Shown: positions 1-6,735 of the stretch, piece by piece | Layout of the letters: each line of letters opens with the position of its first letter | Position numbering within the stretch: position 1 is the stretch's first letter | DNA from: Planctomycetaceae bacterium | Lineage (GTDB): Bacteria > Planctomycetota > Planctomycetia > Pirellulales > Pirellulaceae | Reading direction: 5' to 3' | Length of the DNA stretch: 15,413 nt | Assembly: GCA_007124535.1 (NCBI GenBank) | Contig: SLEY01000695.1 | Coordinates: 1-15,413 of the forward strand | The notes under the pieces: model-generated | Databases searched by the model: none | Told to the model about the DNA's origin: nothing | Seen by the model: the letters and a program-made list of their open reading frames with translations, nothing else | Translations under genes and position numbers: made by a program

Positions 1-286
1 CGCGGATGAGGTCCAAGGCCCACCGGCCGATCACGGCGGCGAGCCCCAAGATCAGGCCGGTCATCCCCAGGACGAAGAAGCGATCCAGGACCCCGATTCC
101 CGCCGGATCACCGCCGATCCAAGCCGTGACGAGTTCGTCAGGGATTAGCAGGAGGAGCCCCACCCGATAGCGTTCGGGGTCGGCAGCCAGGAAGACCGCC
201 AAGTACAAGAGCATTCCGGCCAGCAGTGCAGCACGCGAGACTTTCTCCTTGACTTCGCTACGGACTCGGGTCGAATTCTCAGGCAT
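1..286 (-). CDS. Membrane protein, N-terminal part only (runs off left edge)
   Basis: Reading the minus strand from the ATG at 286-284 gives 95 codons with no stop before the window edge, so the C-terminal part is missing. The N-terminus is short and charged (begins MPENSTRVRSEVKEK). A hydrophobic helix follows at about residues 19-34 and a leucine-rich stretch at about 41-48. A further strongly hydrophobic segment lies at about 71-91. This is a polytopic membrane protein pattern; I do not recognise the family. The upstream sequence has only a weak purine-rich GAGAAA and no clear Shine-Dalgarno. The gene is divergent from the sulfotransferase gene, and its 5' end would overlap the longest possible reading of that gene, which argues for the shorter sulfotransferase start. 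Confidence 0.7.
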   Translation of the reverse strand, partial: MPENSTRVRSEVKEKVSRAALLAGMLLYLAVFLAADPERYRVGLLLLIPDELVTAWIGGDPAGIGVLDRFFVLGMTGLILGLAAVIGRWALDLIR

Positions 287-307
287 CGTCCATTTCTCGG
301 ATTGCTA

Positions 308-336
308 TCGGCAAATTGGCAGCCTACCGGTAGAAT
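308..336 (+). promoter_or_regulatory. Candidate sigma-70 promoter for the sulfotransferase-lnt unit
   Basis: TCGGCA (308-313) and TAGAAT (331-336) are separated by 17 bases. They match the -35 and -10 consensus at 4 of 6 and 5 of 6 positions. Transcription would start near 343 and leave a leader of about 75 bases before the TTG at 417. The nine bases CGGTAGAAT (328-336) recur at 12194-12202 in front of another gene. Prediction from consensus only. Confidence 0.4.
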
Positions 337-401
337 GGAAGTATATCGAGATCGTCGCCGGAGTCTGCCGGCGAGTCTCGCAACCGGTCGGTGTTTTCTG
401 T

Positions 402-406
402 AGGAG
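402..406 (+). promoter_or_regulatory. Ribosome binding site that sets a TTG start at 417
   Basis: AGGAG lies 10 bases upstream of the TTG at 417-419. The spacer ends in the run of eight T (411-418) that supplies the first two bases of the start codon. No other in-frame ATG, GTG or TTG near here has a comparable site, so it decides the start of the sulfotransferase. Confidence 0.6.
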
Positions 407-416
407 TTCCTTTTTT

Positions 417-1613
417 TTGCCCGCTATCCCCCGCAACGGCACGTGTTCCGGCAACGAGAAAACCACCTCTCCAGATAGTGCACGGCCCCAAGATACAGGT
501 TATCCGGTCTGGGCGCCCCGGTTTTGGCACGGCATGCGCTCGGGCGATTGGTTGCGCTTGTTAGCCCAGCATCGCTTCCGGATCTCGCCCAGTCGCCTGC
601 CGATGGCGGGCGCGATCAGTTTTTTTTCGATGTTGAATTCCGTCCTCCATCGGGTCCAGCAGATTCGTCACGGCCGGCGTATCGAGCAGACGGCGATCGA
701 GAAACCTCCCGTATTTATCATTGGGCATTGGCGGAGCGGGACCACATTCCTGCACGAATTATTGGTTCGCGACCCGCAATTCGCCTATCCCACGACCTAC
801 GAGTGTTTTGCGCCGAGCCATTTTCTGGTCAGCGAATGGATCATCCCCAAGCTCATTGCCTGGTTAATGCCGAAGAAGCGGCCGATGGACAATATGGGGG
901 CCGGATTCGATTACCCTCAGGAAGACGAATTCGCGTTGGCCAACTTGGGGTGCCCGACCCCTTATTTGCACTTGGCCTTTCCGAACGATCCCCCGTGCTA
1001 CCTGGAACTGCTCGATATGGTGGACGTGGCGGAGCCGGTTCGGGAACGTTGGGAGCGGGATGTGGTTTATTTTGTGCGGGCGCTGACATTGGCCCAAGGT
1101 CGGCGGTTGGTATTGAAGTCGCCGCCCCACACCGGCCGGATGGGGGTTCTCTCCCGCCTGTTCCCCGGCGCCAAATTCATTCACATCGCCAGGCATCCCG
1201 AGAAGCTGTTCATCTCGACCCGGCGTTTGTGGTGGACGCTGTCCCATGTCCAGGGGCTGCAGGTCCCTCAAGACAAGGAGCGGGACGCCTACATCTTTGC
1301 GTGTTTTGAACGGATGTATCGCGGTTTTGAACAACAGCGGTCGGAAATTGAGCCGGGCCATCTTTGTGACATTCGCTATGAAGATTTGGTCCGCGACCCC
1401 ATGGCTCAGGTCCAAGCGATTTACGAACAGCTTGATTTGGGAGGCTTTGCGGAGGTACGTGAAACGATGGAAGCCTGTCTGCGCGACCGGCGTGGTTACC
1501 AACCCAACCGTCATCAGGACATAGAGCCGGAGATTCGGGTCGAACTCCGGCGTCGTTGGTCTGATTATTACGAGCGGTACGGTTATGCCGCTGCCTTGGC
1601 TCGATCCACTTGA
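417..1613 (+). CDS. PAPS-dependent sulfotransferase family protein
   Basis: With the TTG start at 417 the protein is 398 residues. The 5'-phosphosulfate-binding loop is GHWRSGTTF at residues 103-111. The 3'-phosphate-binding pair is R259 (in IARHPEK) and S267 (in LFISTRR), eight residues apart as in known sulfotransferases. These motifs place it in the family that moves a sulfuryl group from PAPS to a hydroxyl or amine. The acceptor cannot be read from sequence; carbohydrate, lipid or small-molecule acceptors are all possible. The block YPVWAPRFWHGM before the fold resembles planctomycetal members I recall, so the start must lie upstream of it. A longer frame back to 249 exists, but it overlaps the divergent gene and precedes the candidate promoter. 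The gene probably shares a transcript with lnt, 65 bases downstream. Confidence 0.88.
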   Translation: MPAIPRNGTCSGNEKTTSPDSARPQDTGYPVWAPRFWHGMRSGDWLRLLAQHRFRISPSRLPMAGAISFFSMLNSVLHRVQQIRHGRRIEQTAIEKPPVFIIGHWRSGTTFLHELLVRDPQFAYPTTYECFAPSHFLVSEWIIPKLIAWLMPKKRPMDNMGAGFDYPQEDEFALANLGCPTPYLHLAFPNDPPCYLELLDMVDVAEPVRERWERDVVYFVRALTLAQGRRLVLKSPPHTGRMGVLSRLFPGAKFIHIARHPEKLFISTRRLWWTLSHVQGLQVPQDKERDAYIFACFERMYRGFEQQRSEIEPGHLCDIRYEDLVRDPMAQVQAIYEQLDLGGFAEVRETMEACLRDRRGYQPNRHQDIEPEIRVELRRRWSDYYERYGYAAALARST

Positions 1614-1678
1614 AATGCGGGCTTGCGGGAGCGTCCGGGGATGGGAGCGAGTTTGCGGCACGATGAGGTGAATGGCAC

Positions 1679-3355
1679 GTGACCTCGAAGTTCCTTCGTT
1701 TTCCCACGTTTTTTTGGGCCTTGGTTAGCGGTCTTCTGCTTTGGGCGGCTTTCCCCCCGCTAGGGTTTTGGCCGTTGGCGTGGCTTGCCCCGGTGGGTTG
1801 GCTGCTGTTAGTTCGACGGCAGAGTCTTCTGGGCAAGCATCCCTACTTGGCCATTTGGTTGGCCGGTTGGTTCCATTGGGCTGCCATGCTTCAGGGGATC
1901 CGTTTAGCGCATCCGGTGTTGTATTGGGGCTGGCTCAGCTTATCCGCCTATCTGGCGATTTATCCGGCGGTTTTTGTCGGTTTGACGCGGATTGCGGTCC
2001 ACCGGGCTCACGTACCCCTCCTGGCGGCCGCTCCGCTCGTCTGGACGGGTTTGGAATGGTTTCGCGGGCACGCGCTGACCGGATTCTCGCTGGCGCTGCT
2101 GGGGCACACGCAGATTCATTGGACAGGCATCATTCAGGTGGCCGATTTAGCGGGCGCCTATGCGGTCAGTTTTGTGGTGATGTTTGTAGCAGCCGCGCTG
2201 GCCGAATCCCTGGACGGGCGACTTTCGCGGGCCACTCGCCGTCACCGGCTGATGGCTGCGGCCGTCCTGGTGCTGGTGGTCCAGTGCTATGGTTTCGGGC
2301 GAATCCAGGCGAGCCGCTCCATCGCGGCTGACGGCAAGCCGGCTCTCCGTGTCGCTCTCATTCAGGGGTCATTCGATACCGTATTCGAGGCGGATCCGGA
2401 GCGAGATGCGGACGTGTTTTCGCGATATTTGGAACTCAGCTTGCAGGCGGTGCGGGAGGCTCCCGAGGTGGATCTGGTGGTTTGGCCCGAATCCGCGTTT
2501 ACCGGGACGCTCGGCGACGTGGTTGCCGACCCGCCGTGGCGCCCGCCACCCGAGACCGGCCTCTCTGCCGAGCAATTCCAGCGGTCGGTGCGGGCCTGGG
2601 AGGAGGCTTTTCAACAGAAAACCGACTATGTGACCCGCCGCTTGAACGAGGTTGCGGCAAAGGGACAGACCGTTTCGCTGATCGTCGGTTGCGACACCCA
2701 GCGGTTGTCGGGTGGGCGAATGGAGCGGTTGAATTCGGCCCTGCTGATTGCCCCTTCGGGCCAGGTCCGTGCTCGTTACTTCAAAGAGCATCTCGTCATG
2801 TTTGGGGAGTACCTCCCGTTCGGCGAGTGGTTTCCCGGGCTGTATGATTTAACTCCCATGGCGTCTGGCCTGACACCCGGCGTGGGACCTAAGGCCTTTC
2901 GGGTGGGATCGGTGATCCTTTCGCCCAGCATTTGTTTCGAGAGCACGGTCCCGCATTTGATCCGGCGACAGGTGGTCGATCTACAACGTGCGGGGACGCC
3001 TCCGGACATGCTGGTGAACGTGACCAACGACGGTTGGTTTTGGGGGTCCAGTATTTTGGACTTGCATTTGGCTTGTAACGTGTTCCGGGCCGTGGAGAAT
3101 CGTTTGCCGTTGGTAATTGCCGCCAATACGGGTATTTCTGCGCATATCGATGCGAACGGTCGTATTGATCAGCGGGGCGGTCGGCGAGAGGAAGCCATAC
3201 TTCATGCGACCGTTCAGCCGGGTGCGCAGATCAGCAAATACCATCTTTGGGGTGATTCGTTTTCCCTAATCTGCATTCTGTTTTGTTTTGCTATGTCGAT
3301 TATAGGTATCCGGGATCGAATTCTCGGCGGGAAGCGGGCGAAAACGAAGGAATAA
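1679..3355 (+). CDS. lnt: Apolipoprotein N-acyltransferase
   Basis: Lnt transfers an acyl chain from phospholipid to the N-terminal Cys of diacylated lipoproteins in the inner membrane, the last step of lipoprotein maturation. The 558-residue protein starts with several hydrophobic helices (about residues 8-205). A nitrilase-like domain follows from about residue 222, and a final transmembrane helix lies near 525-545. The catalytic triad is readable: E271 in VVWPESAF, K369 in RYFKEHLV and C419 in SPSICFES. E377 (FGEYLPFGEW) matches a further conserved glutamate. The distance from Glu to Lys is about 98 residues, some 30 longer than in E. coli Lnt, because of a Pro- and Glu-rich stretch around 285-320. 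The residue after the catalytic Cys is Phe, where E. coli has Tyr. The GTG start at 1679 has GAGGTG at 1665-1670, eight bases away; a nearby ATG at 1672 is out of frame. Confidence 0.95.
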   Translation: MTSKFLRFPTFFWALVSGLLLWAAFPPLGFWPLAWLAPVGWLLLVRRQSLLGKHPYLAIWLAGWFHWAAMLQGIRLAHPVLYWGWLSLSAYLAIYPAVFVGLTRIAVHRAHVPLLAAAPLVWTGLEWFRGHALTGFSLALLGHTQIHWTGIIQVADLAGAYAVSFVVMFVAAALAESLDGRLSRATRRHRLMAAAVLVLVVQCYGFGRIQASRSIAADGKPALRVALIQGSFDTVFEADPERDADVFSRYLELSLQAVREAPEVDLVVWPESAFTGTLGDVVADPPWRPPPETGLSAEQFQRSVRAWEEAFQQKTDYVTRRLNEVAAKGQTVSLIVGCDTQRLSGGRMERLNSALLIAPSGQVRARYFKEHLVMFGEYLPFGEWFPGLYDLTPMASGLTPGVGPKAFRVGSVILSPSICFESTVPHLIRRQVVDLQRAGTPPDMLVNVTNDGWFWGSSILDLHLACNVFRAVENRLPLVIAANTGISAHIDANGRIDQRGGRREEAILHATVQPGAQISKYHLWGDSFSLICILFCFAMSIIGIRDRILGGKRAKTKE

Positions 3356-3396
3356 GCCCCCCGGGGTCACACGATAATAGACCGGGACACTTTTCG

Positions 3397-3426
3397 TTGA
3401 CAGCGCCAAGGGCGCGAAAATATACT
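3397..3426 (+). promoter_or_regulatory. Strong sigma-70-like promoter with palindromic spacer
   Basis: A perfect -35 box TTGACA (3397-3402) and a -10 box TATACT (3421-3426, 5 of 6) are 18 bases apart. Transcription would begin near 3433, about 60 bases before the ATG of the coiled-coil gene. The spacer opens with the inverted repeat GCGCC-AAG-GGCGC (3403-3415), directly against the -35 box, where a repressor or activator could bind. The palindrome is seen; an operator role is inference. Confidence 0.65.
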
Positions 3427-3493
3427 AGGGTACGGCATTTTTGCCACCGAATAATCTACTGAACACGGACTGACCTTCTCGAGGTGCCGGACC

Positions 3494-4366
3494 ATGACAC
3501 TGTTGGGCAAGATATTCACGGTAGCGATTTTCGTCATGAGCTTGGTGTTCATGAGTTTCTCGGTGGTTGTTTTCGCCACCCACAGGAACTGGAAGATGCT
3601 GGTCACCAACCCGACGCCAACGGAGACGTATGGCTTGGGGTTGATGCATCAGCTGAAGAATGAGCGCGAGACGAACGTTAATCTGCGTTCGGAACTGGAC
3701 GAATTGAAGAGGCAGGCGGCCATTGAAAAGACGGCGCGTCGCCATGCGATCGGGTCATTGGAAACCCGGCTGGCGAGTGTCCAGGAGTTGTTGACAGAGC
3801 GAGAGGCGCAGTTGCGGACGCTGCAGGTGACGGAGAGCGAGTCGGCGGAGGCGTTAAACGTGGCGATGACGACCGTGGAAGCGTTGCGCTCGGCGGTCGA
3901 CACGCTCCGGGACGAGGTCCGGGTGACTCAGGCGGATCGGGACCGGCAATTCGAACGCGTGGTCAGTTTGACGGACCGCTTGCAAGCCGCGATGGGTACC
4001 CAGCGCACGTTGCAGGAGCGTTCGCAGCAATTGGTGGCTCAGGTCAGCGACATGAAGCGGGTGATCGACGCGGCGGGCGTGGACGTGGAGATGGACACGG
4101 ACGCCGTTCCTCCGGTGTTGGATGGTTTGGTTACGGCGGTAGGTCAGAGCAATTTGATCGAGGTATCTTTGGGTTCGGATGATGGCTTGCGGGTCGGCCA
4201 CCGTATCGAGGTGTTCCGGGAAAACAACTATCTCGGTCACGCGGTGGTGGTCAAGACCGATCCGAACCGTGCGGTAGCGCAGATCGACGAGAAAACGCAA
4301 CGAGGCATGATAAGGGTGAGAGACCGTGTCGCGACGAGACTCACGGACCGCGCCAGGACCGGGTAG
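3494..4366 (+). CDS. Membrane-anchored coiled-coil protein of unknown function
   Basis: The 290-residue protein has one hydrophobic segment at about residues 5-28 (an uncleaved anchor or signal peptide). A long charged coiled-coil region, rich in Glu, Arg, Leu and Gln, spans about 50-190. A compact C-terminal domain occupies about 195-285, containing NLIEVSLGSDDGLRVGHRIEV and a YLGHAVVVKTDPNRAVAQI segment. That end reads like a small beta-barrel domain of the kind seen at the end of MreC- or FlgT-like envelope proteins; this is only a resemblance. The ATG has GAGGTG at 3481-3486, seven bases upstream. I recall similar planctomycetal proteins without known function. The next gene overlaps this one by 41 bases, pointing to translational coupling. 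Confidence 0.85.
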   Translation: MTLLGKIFTVAIFVMSLVFMSFSVVVFATHRNWKMLVTNPTPTETYGLGLMHQLKNERETNVNLRSELDELKRQAAIEKTARRHAIGSLETRLASVQELLTEREAQLRTLQVTESESAEALNVAMTTVEALRSAVDTLRDEVRVTQADRDRQFERVVSLTDRLQAAMGTQRTLQERSQQLVAQVSDMKRVIDAAGVDVEMDTDAVPPVLDGLVTAVGQSNLIEVSLGSDDGLRVGHRIEVFRENNYLGHAVVVKTDPNRAVAQIDEKTQRGMIRVRDRVATRLTDRARTG

Positions 4367-4631
4367 CCGGCGTTCTGAGCGGAAGCCGCCGACGAACATT
4401 TACACGATGCTGTTGCTGTTGGCTTTTGTGGCCCTCACCATCGGCTGGGTGGTTCTATGGCTGGAATTGGCGGAATATGGCGAGGCCCCTTGGTGGAGAA
4501 CCGACGGGGTCCCGGCGGTCACTTCCCAACAGACTCCCCCGGCAACTCCAAGTCAGGTCGGCGGATTGGAAGGCATGACGGGGCAAGTCCAACGTGCCGG
4601 ATGCTCGGCCGCGAGGTGTCAGACGGTCTGA
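4326..4631 (+). CDS. Small single-pass membrane protein, unknown
   Basis: This 101-residue protein starts at a GTG inside the end of the previous gene in another frame, with GGGTGAG (4314-4320) five bases upstream. A basic N-terminus (residues 1-22, many Arg) precedes NIYTMLLLLAFVALTIGWVV and WLELAEYG, one transmembrane helix at about residues 24-48. The basic side is probably cytoplasmic. The tail is Pro-, Gln- and Thr-rich with two Cys near the end and shows no domain. The anchor plus position directly after the coiled-coil gene makes it a probable real gene and partner of its neighbours. I cannot name a function. The tail is less convincing than the first 55 residues. Confidence 0.7.
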   Translation: MSRRDSRTAPGPGSRRSERKPPTNIYTMLLLLAFVALTIGWVVLWLELAEYGEAPWWRTDGVPAVTSQQTPPATPSQVGGLEGMTGQVQRAGCSAARCQTV

Positions 4632-4683
4632 TTCTGAGCCGGCAGGTTCGGTTTCTCTTGCGGCGGACCGGCAGTGCGAGGTC

Positions 4684-5571
4684 ATGAACGAGCGCAACGT
4701 TCCCCGGTCGAATGAAGACGTGTTGTCCGAACGTGCCCGGGAACTCATCGAGCGTGCCGAGCGGGAAGCCGAGCGGGAAGCCGAGCAAGATCGGCAGGAA
4801 GGTCCGGCGTCGCGGGAACCGCTTTTTTCCGGCCTCTTCTTGTTCCTCCTCGATTTTCGCGCCCTTCTGCGGTGGGGCATACTCACTCTTTTTGCTGTCG
4901 GCCTGACCACGATTTTCGAGCAGTTCCTCCAGTACATGGCCGGCGGCCTGATCAATCAAGTGTTCGCGATCGCCTTGGGCATGCTGATGGGGCCGCTGAC
5001 GTTGCTCTACCTGACCGTCACCGCGGTGTGCGGGCTGGTGATCCTGCAGGACACAGCCAACGGCTGGGCCAAGATCCAGCAGTGGCCGGGCAGGAACATC
5101 GCCGATTGGATGTTCGACGCCTTTTACGTCTTGAACCCGTTGTGGCTGGCAGCCCTCCCCGGGGTGCTCTTGGGCCAGTTGCCGGTCCTGATGGGAATCG
5201 CGGGTCAAGGATTGGCTGTTTTGGGGGGCATGCTGAGTGCCTGGGTCCTCTTCCCCCTGTTTTCACTGTGTGTGGTCGAAGCGGGTTCGCCTTTGAGCAT
5301 GTGGTCGCAGGCCATTTTTCGCCAATTCCGGTCCCACCGCGCGCAGGTTAAGTCATTTTACTTGGTGTCGGCCGGTCTGGTGCTGGCGGGACTGCTCGCC
5401 TTGTACTTCCTGGCAAGGTCGTGGTTCCCTGTGCGCGTCTTCGGCGCCGCTGGATTGAACCTGGTGGTGATGGTGTATTTTCGGCTGCTCGGCCGGTTGG
5501 CCGGCCTGATGGACGATCCGTCGATTCCCGAGGTTTCCCCCGCCGACGCCACGGATTCGGAACAGCCCTAG
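4684..5571 (+). CDS. Multi-pass membrane protein, unknown
   Basis: From the ATG at 4684 the protein is 295 residues. A charged helix rich in Glu, Arg and Ala (about 12-40) contains a repeated REAE. About six hydrophobic segments follow, roughly at residues 62-84, 92-108, 112-130, 152-206 (probably two) and 228-252, with a last one near 257-275. The tail is short and acidic. No catalytic or transport motif is visible. A GTG at 4594 could extend the frame by 30 residues and overlap the previous gene, but that extension looks non-conserved. The ATG has GAGG only two bases away, so the start is uncertain. As the third gene after the promoter at 3397, it probably works in the membrane with the coiled-coil and single-pass proteins. 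Confidence 0.8.
   Translation: MNERNVPRSNEDVLSERARELIERAEREAEREAEQDRQEGPASREPLFSGLFLFLLDFRALLRWGILTLFAVGLTTIFEQFLQYMAGGLINQVFAIALGMLMGPLTLLYLTVTAVCGLVILQDTANGWAKIQQWPGRNIADWMFDAFYVLNPLWLAALPGVLLGQLPVLMGIAGQGLAVLGGMLSAWVLFPLFSLCVVEAGSPLSMWSQAIFRQFRSHRAQVKSFYLVSAGLVLAGLLALYFLARSWFPVRVFGAAGLNLVVMVYFRLLGRLAGLMDDPSIPEVSPADATDSEQP
4759..4786 (+). repeat. 12-base in-frame tandem repeat
   Basis: GAGCGGGAAGCC occurs twice in direct succession (4759-4782), followed by a third partial copy GAGC. It encodes the repeated Glu-Arg-Glu-Ala of the charged helix in the multi-pass membrane protein. Its length could vary between strains without breaking the frame. Confidence 0.85.
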
Positions 5572-5591
5572 TGCCGCAGAGCCCAGGAAGG

Positions 5592-6506
5592 TTACCTTGA
5601 CCGCGCGGGGCCGAGATGGTCGGGTGACCGCCCGAGCGTGGCGAGAGACGTCGGCACGCTCGCGGCCAATCCGTCCCGAAAGCTTGGGTATCGCCACGAA
5701 TGGCCGAAGCGGCGGAGGAAACGCTGGCTGCTGACCCGCTTGTTCGTGCCAGCACGCTCCCATGCCGAAGTTCCTGCCTCCGGGGGGACAAAGTGGGGCC
5801 CGGGAACGGCCAGCAACCGTGCCAACTCGTGATAGAATTCGCGACGCAGGCACGGCTGACCATCGGCGATGCAGTAAACCGCCGGCCGCCGATCCTCGGC
5901 TTCGGCCCGCAGGACGGCGTCGCTGGCATCCTCCACATGGGTTAGATTCAAAAAAGTCTCGGCGGATGCCGCCAGCGGCCGCCCCTGGATCAAATCCTTA
6001 ATTCGAGGAATCCGCCCAGGGCCATAGAGTCCGGCCATGCGCAGGATCACACTCCGAGGCCCCCAGACCGGATGCTGCCGCAGTTGTTCTTCGGCCTGCC
6101 AGCATGCCTGTCCGCCCGGCCGGATCGGTTCGCAGGGCGAATCCTCATCAACCCAATCGCCGCCGGTCTGCCCGTAGACGCCGGTCGAGCTGACATAGAT
6201 CAGACGCTCGACCCGGCGAGGCAGACGTTGCAACACGTGCTCCAATCCCTGGACATACACCTGCTCGCGAGTGGCTCCCGAGGATCGATCGTAGCCGACC
6301 GCCAACAGAACCGTCCGGACGGCCGGAATCCGGATGTCCGGCGGATCGTCCAGAATGTCCCCTACGCACGGAATGAGCCCCCGTTGGGAAAGTATTTCCG
6401 CACGTTGGGTGGAGCGAGTTGTCGCGTAGACGGTTTCACCGCGAGTCTGCCATCGTCGTGCGACCCGGGCGCCAAGATAACCGCAACCGATAACCAGTTT
6501 GGACAT
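5592..6506 (-). CDS. Atypical NAD(P)-binding short-chain dehydrogenase/epimerase (YeeZ-like)
   Basis: The 304-residue protein begins with a Rossmann nucleotide-binding loop, IGCGYLG, with glycines at 7, 9 and 12. Later come YVSSTGVYGQTGG (about 104-116) and RMAGLYGPGR, both typical of extended epimerase-type dehydrogenases. The Tyr-x-x-x-Lys active-site pair expected after the VYG motif is not visible; the region reads GGQACWQAEEQL. This matches the atypical members of the superfamily, which keep the fold but lack the standard catalytic pair. Substrate unknown; a sugar-nucleotide or reductase-like role is possible. The ATG at 6506 lacks a clear Shine-Dalgarno. The gene converges on the membrane-protein cluster with a 20-base gap and is divergent from the protease gene at 6736. 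Confidence 0.88.
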   Translation of the reverse strand: MSKLVIGCGYLGARVARRWQTRGETVYATTRSTQRAEILSQRGLIPCVGDILDDPPDIRIPAVRTVLLAVGYDRSSGATREQVYVQGLEHVLQRLPRRVERLIYVSSTGVYGQTGGDWVDEDSPCEPIRPGGQACWQAEEQLRQHPVWGPRSVILRMAGLYGPGRIPRIKDLIQGRPLAASAETFLNLTHVEDASDAVLRAEAEDRRPAVYCIADGQPCLRREFYHELARLLAVPGPHFVPPEAGTSAWERAGTNKRVSSQRFLRRFGHSWRYPSFRDGLAASVPTSLATLGRSPDHLGPARSR

Positions 6507-6735
6507 TTTTTCGGGCGTAGTAAAAAAAAGAGGCGATGCTTGCCGGAAATGCTGGACGCTTCCTAAGATGGACAGTAACTTAAAGGGAAGTCCCCAGCTG
6601 GTGATCCCCGTAGATTGGCTGCCTGGGTTTCTGAGAACTCGGGGGTGGTCGGTGACACGAGGATGGTAATCATTTCTCCAGAGCTTGGGTGTTGTAGCTC
6701 AAGGCTGACTGCTTTTCAACGGAACGAAAAAGATC
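6507..6735. other. Divergent intergenic region with a weak candidate promoter
   Basis: These 229 bases separate the start of the dehydrogenase from the start of the protease. I see no gene in them. The best plus-strand promoter is TTGCCG (6540-6545), 18 bases, then TAAGAT (6564-6569), four matches in each box. A run of eight A (6523-6530) lies near the dehydrogenase start. Nothing stronger was found on either strand. Confidence 0.3.

Noticed and set aside
249..416. N-terminal extension of the sulfotransferase back to a start at 249
   Set aside because: It overlaps the divergent membrane gene, lies partly before the candidate promoter, and has no ribosome binding site as good as the one before the TTG at 417.
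864..1661. 265-codon minus-strand frame over the sulfotransferase
   Set aside because: It lies almost wholly inside a gene with intact PAPS-binding motifs, and its product shows no domain; it is a shadow frame.
3356..3396. Terminator after lnt
   Set aside because: The sequence has CCCCCCGGGG and a GGTC/GACC pair, but the arms do not form a stable stem and no T run follows.
4594..4683. GTG start extending the multi-pass membrane protein by 30 residues
   Set aside because: The added residues look like an accidental frame over the previous gene's tail, and the ATG at 4684 begins a more typical N-terminus. It remains possible because the ribosome binding site at 4684 is too close.
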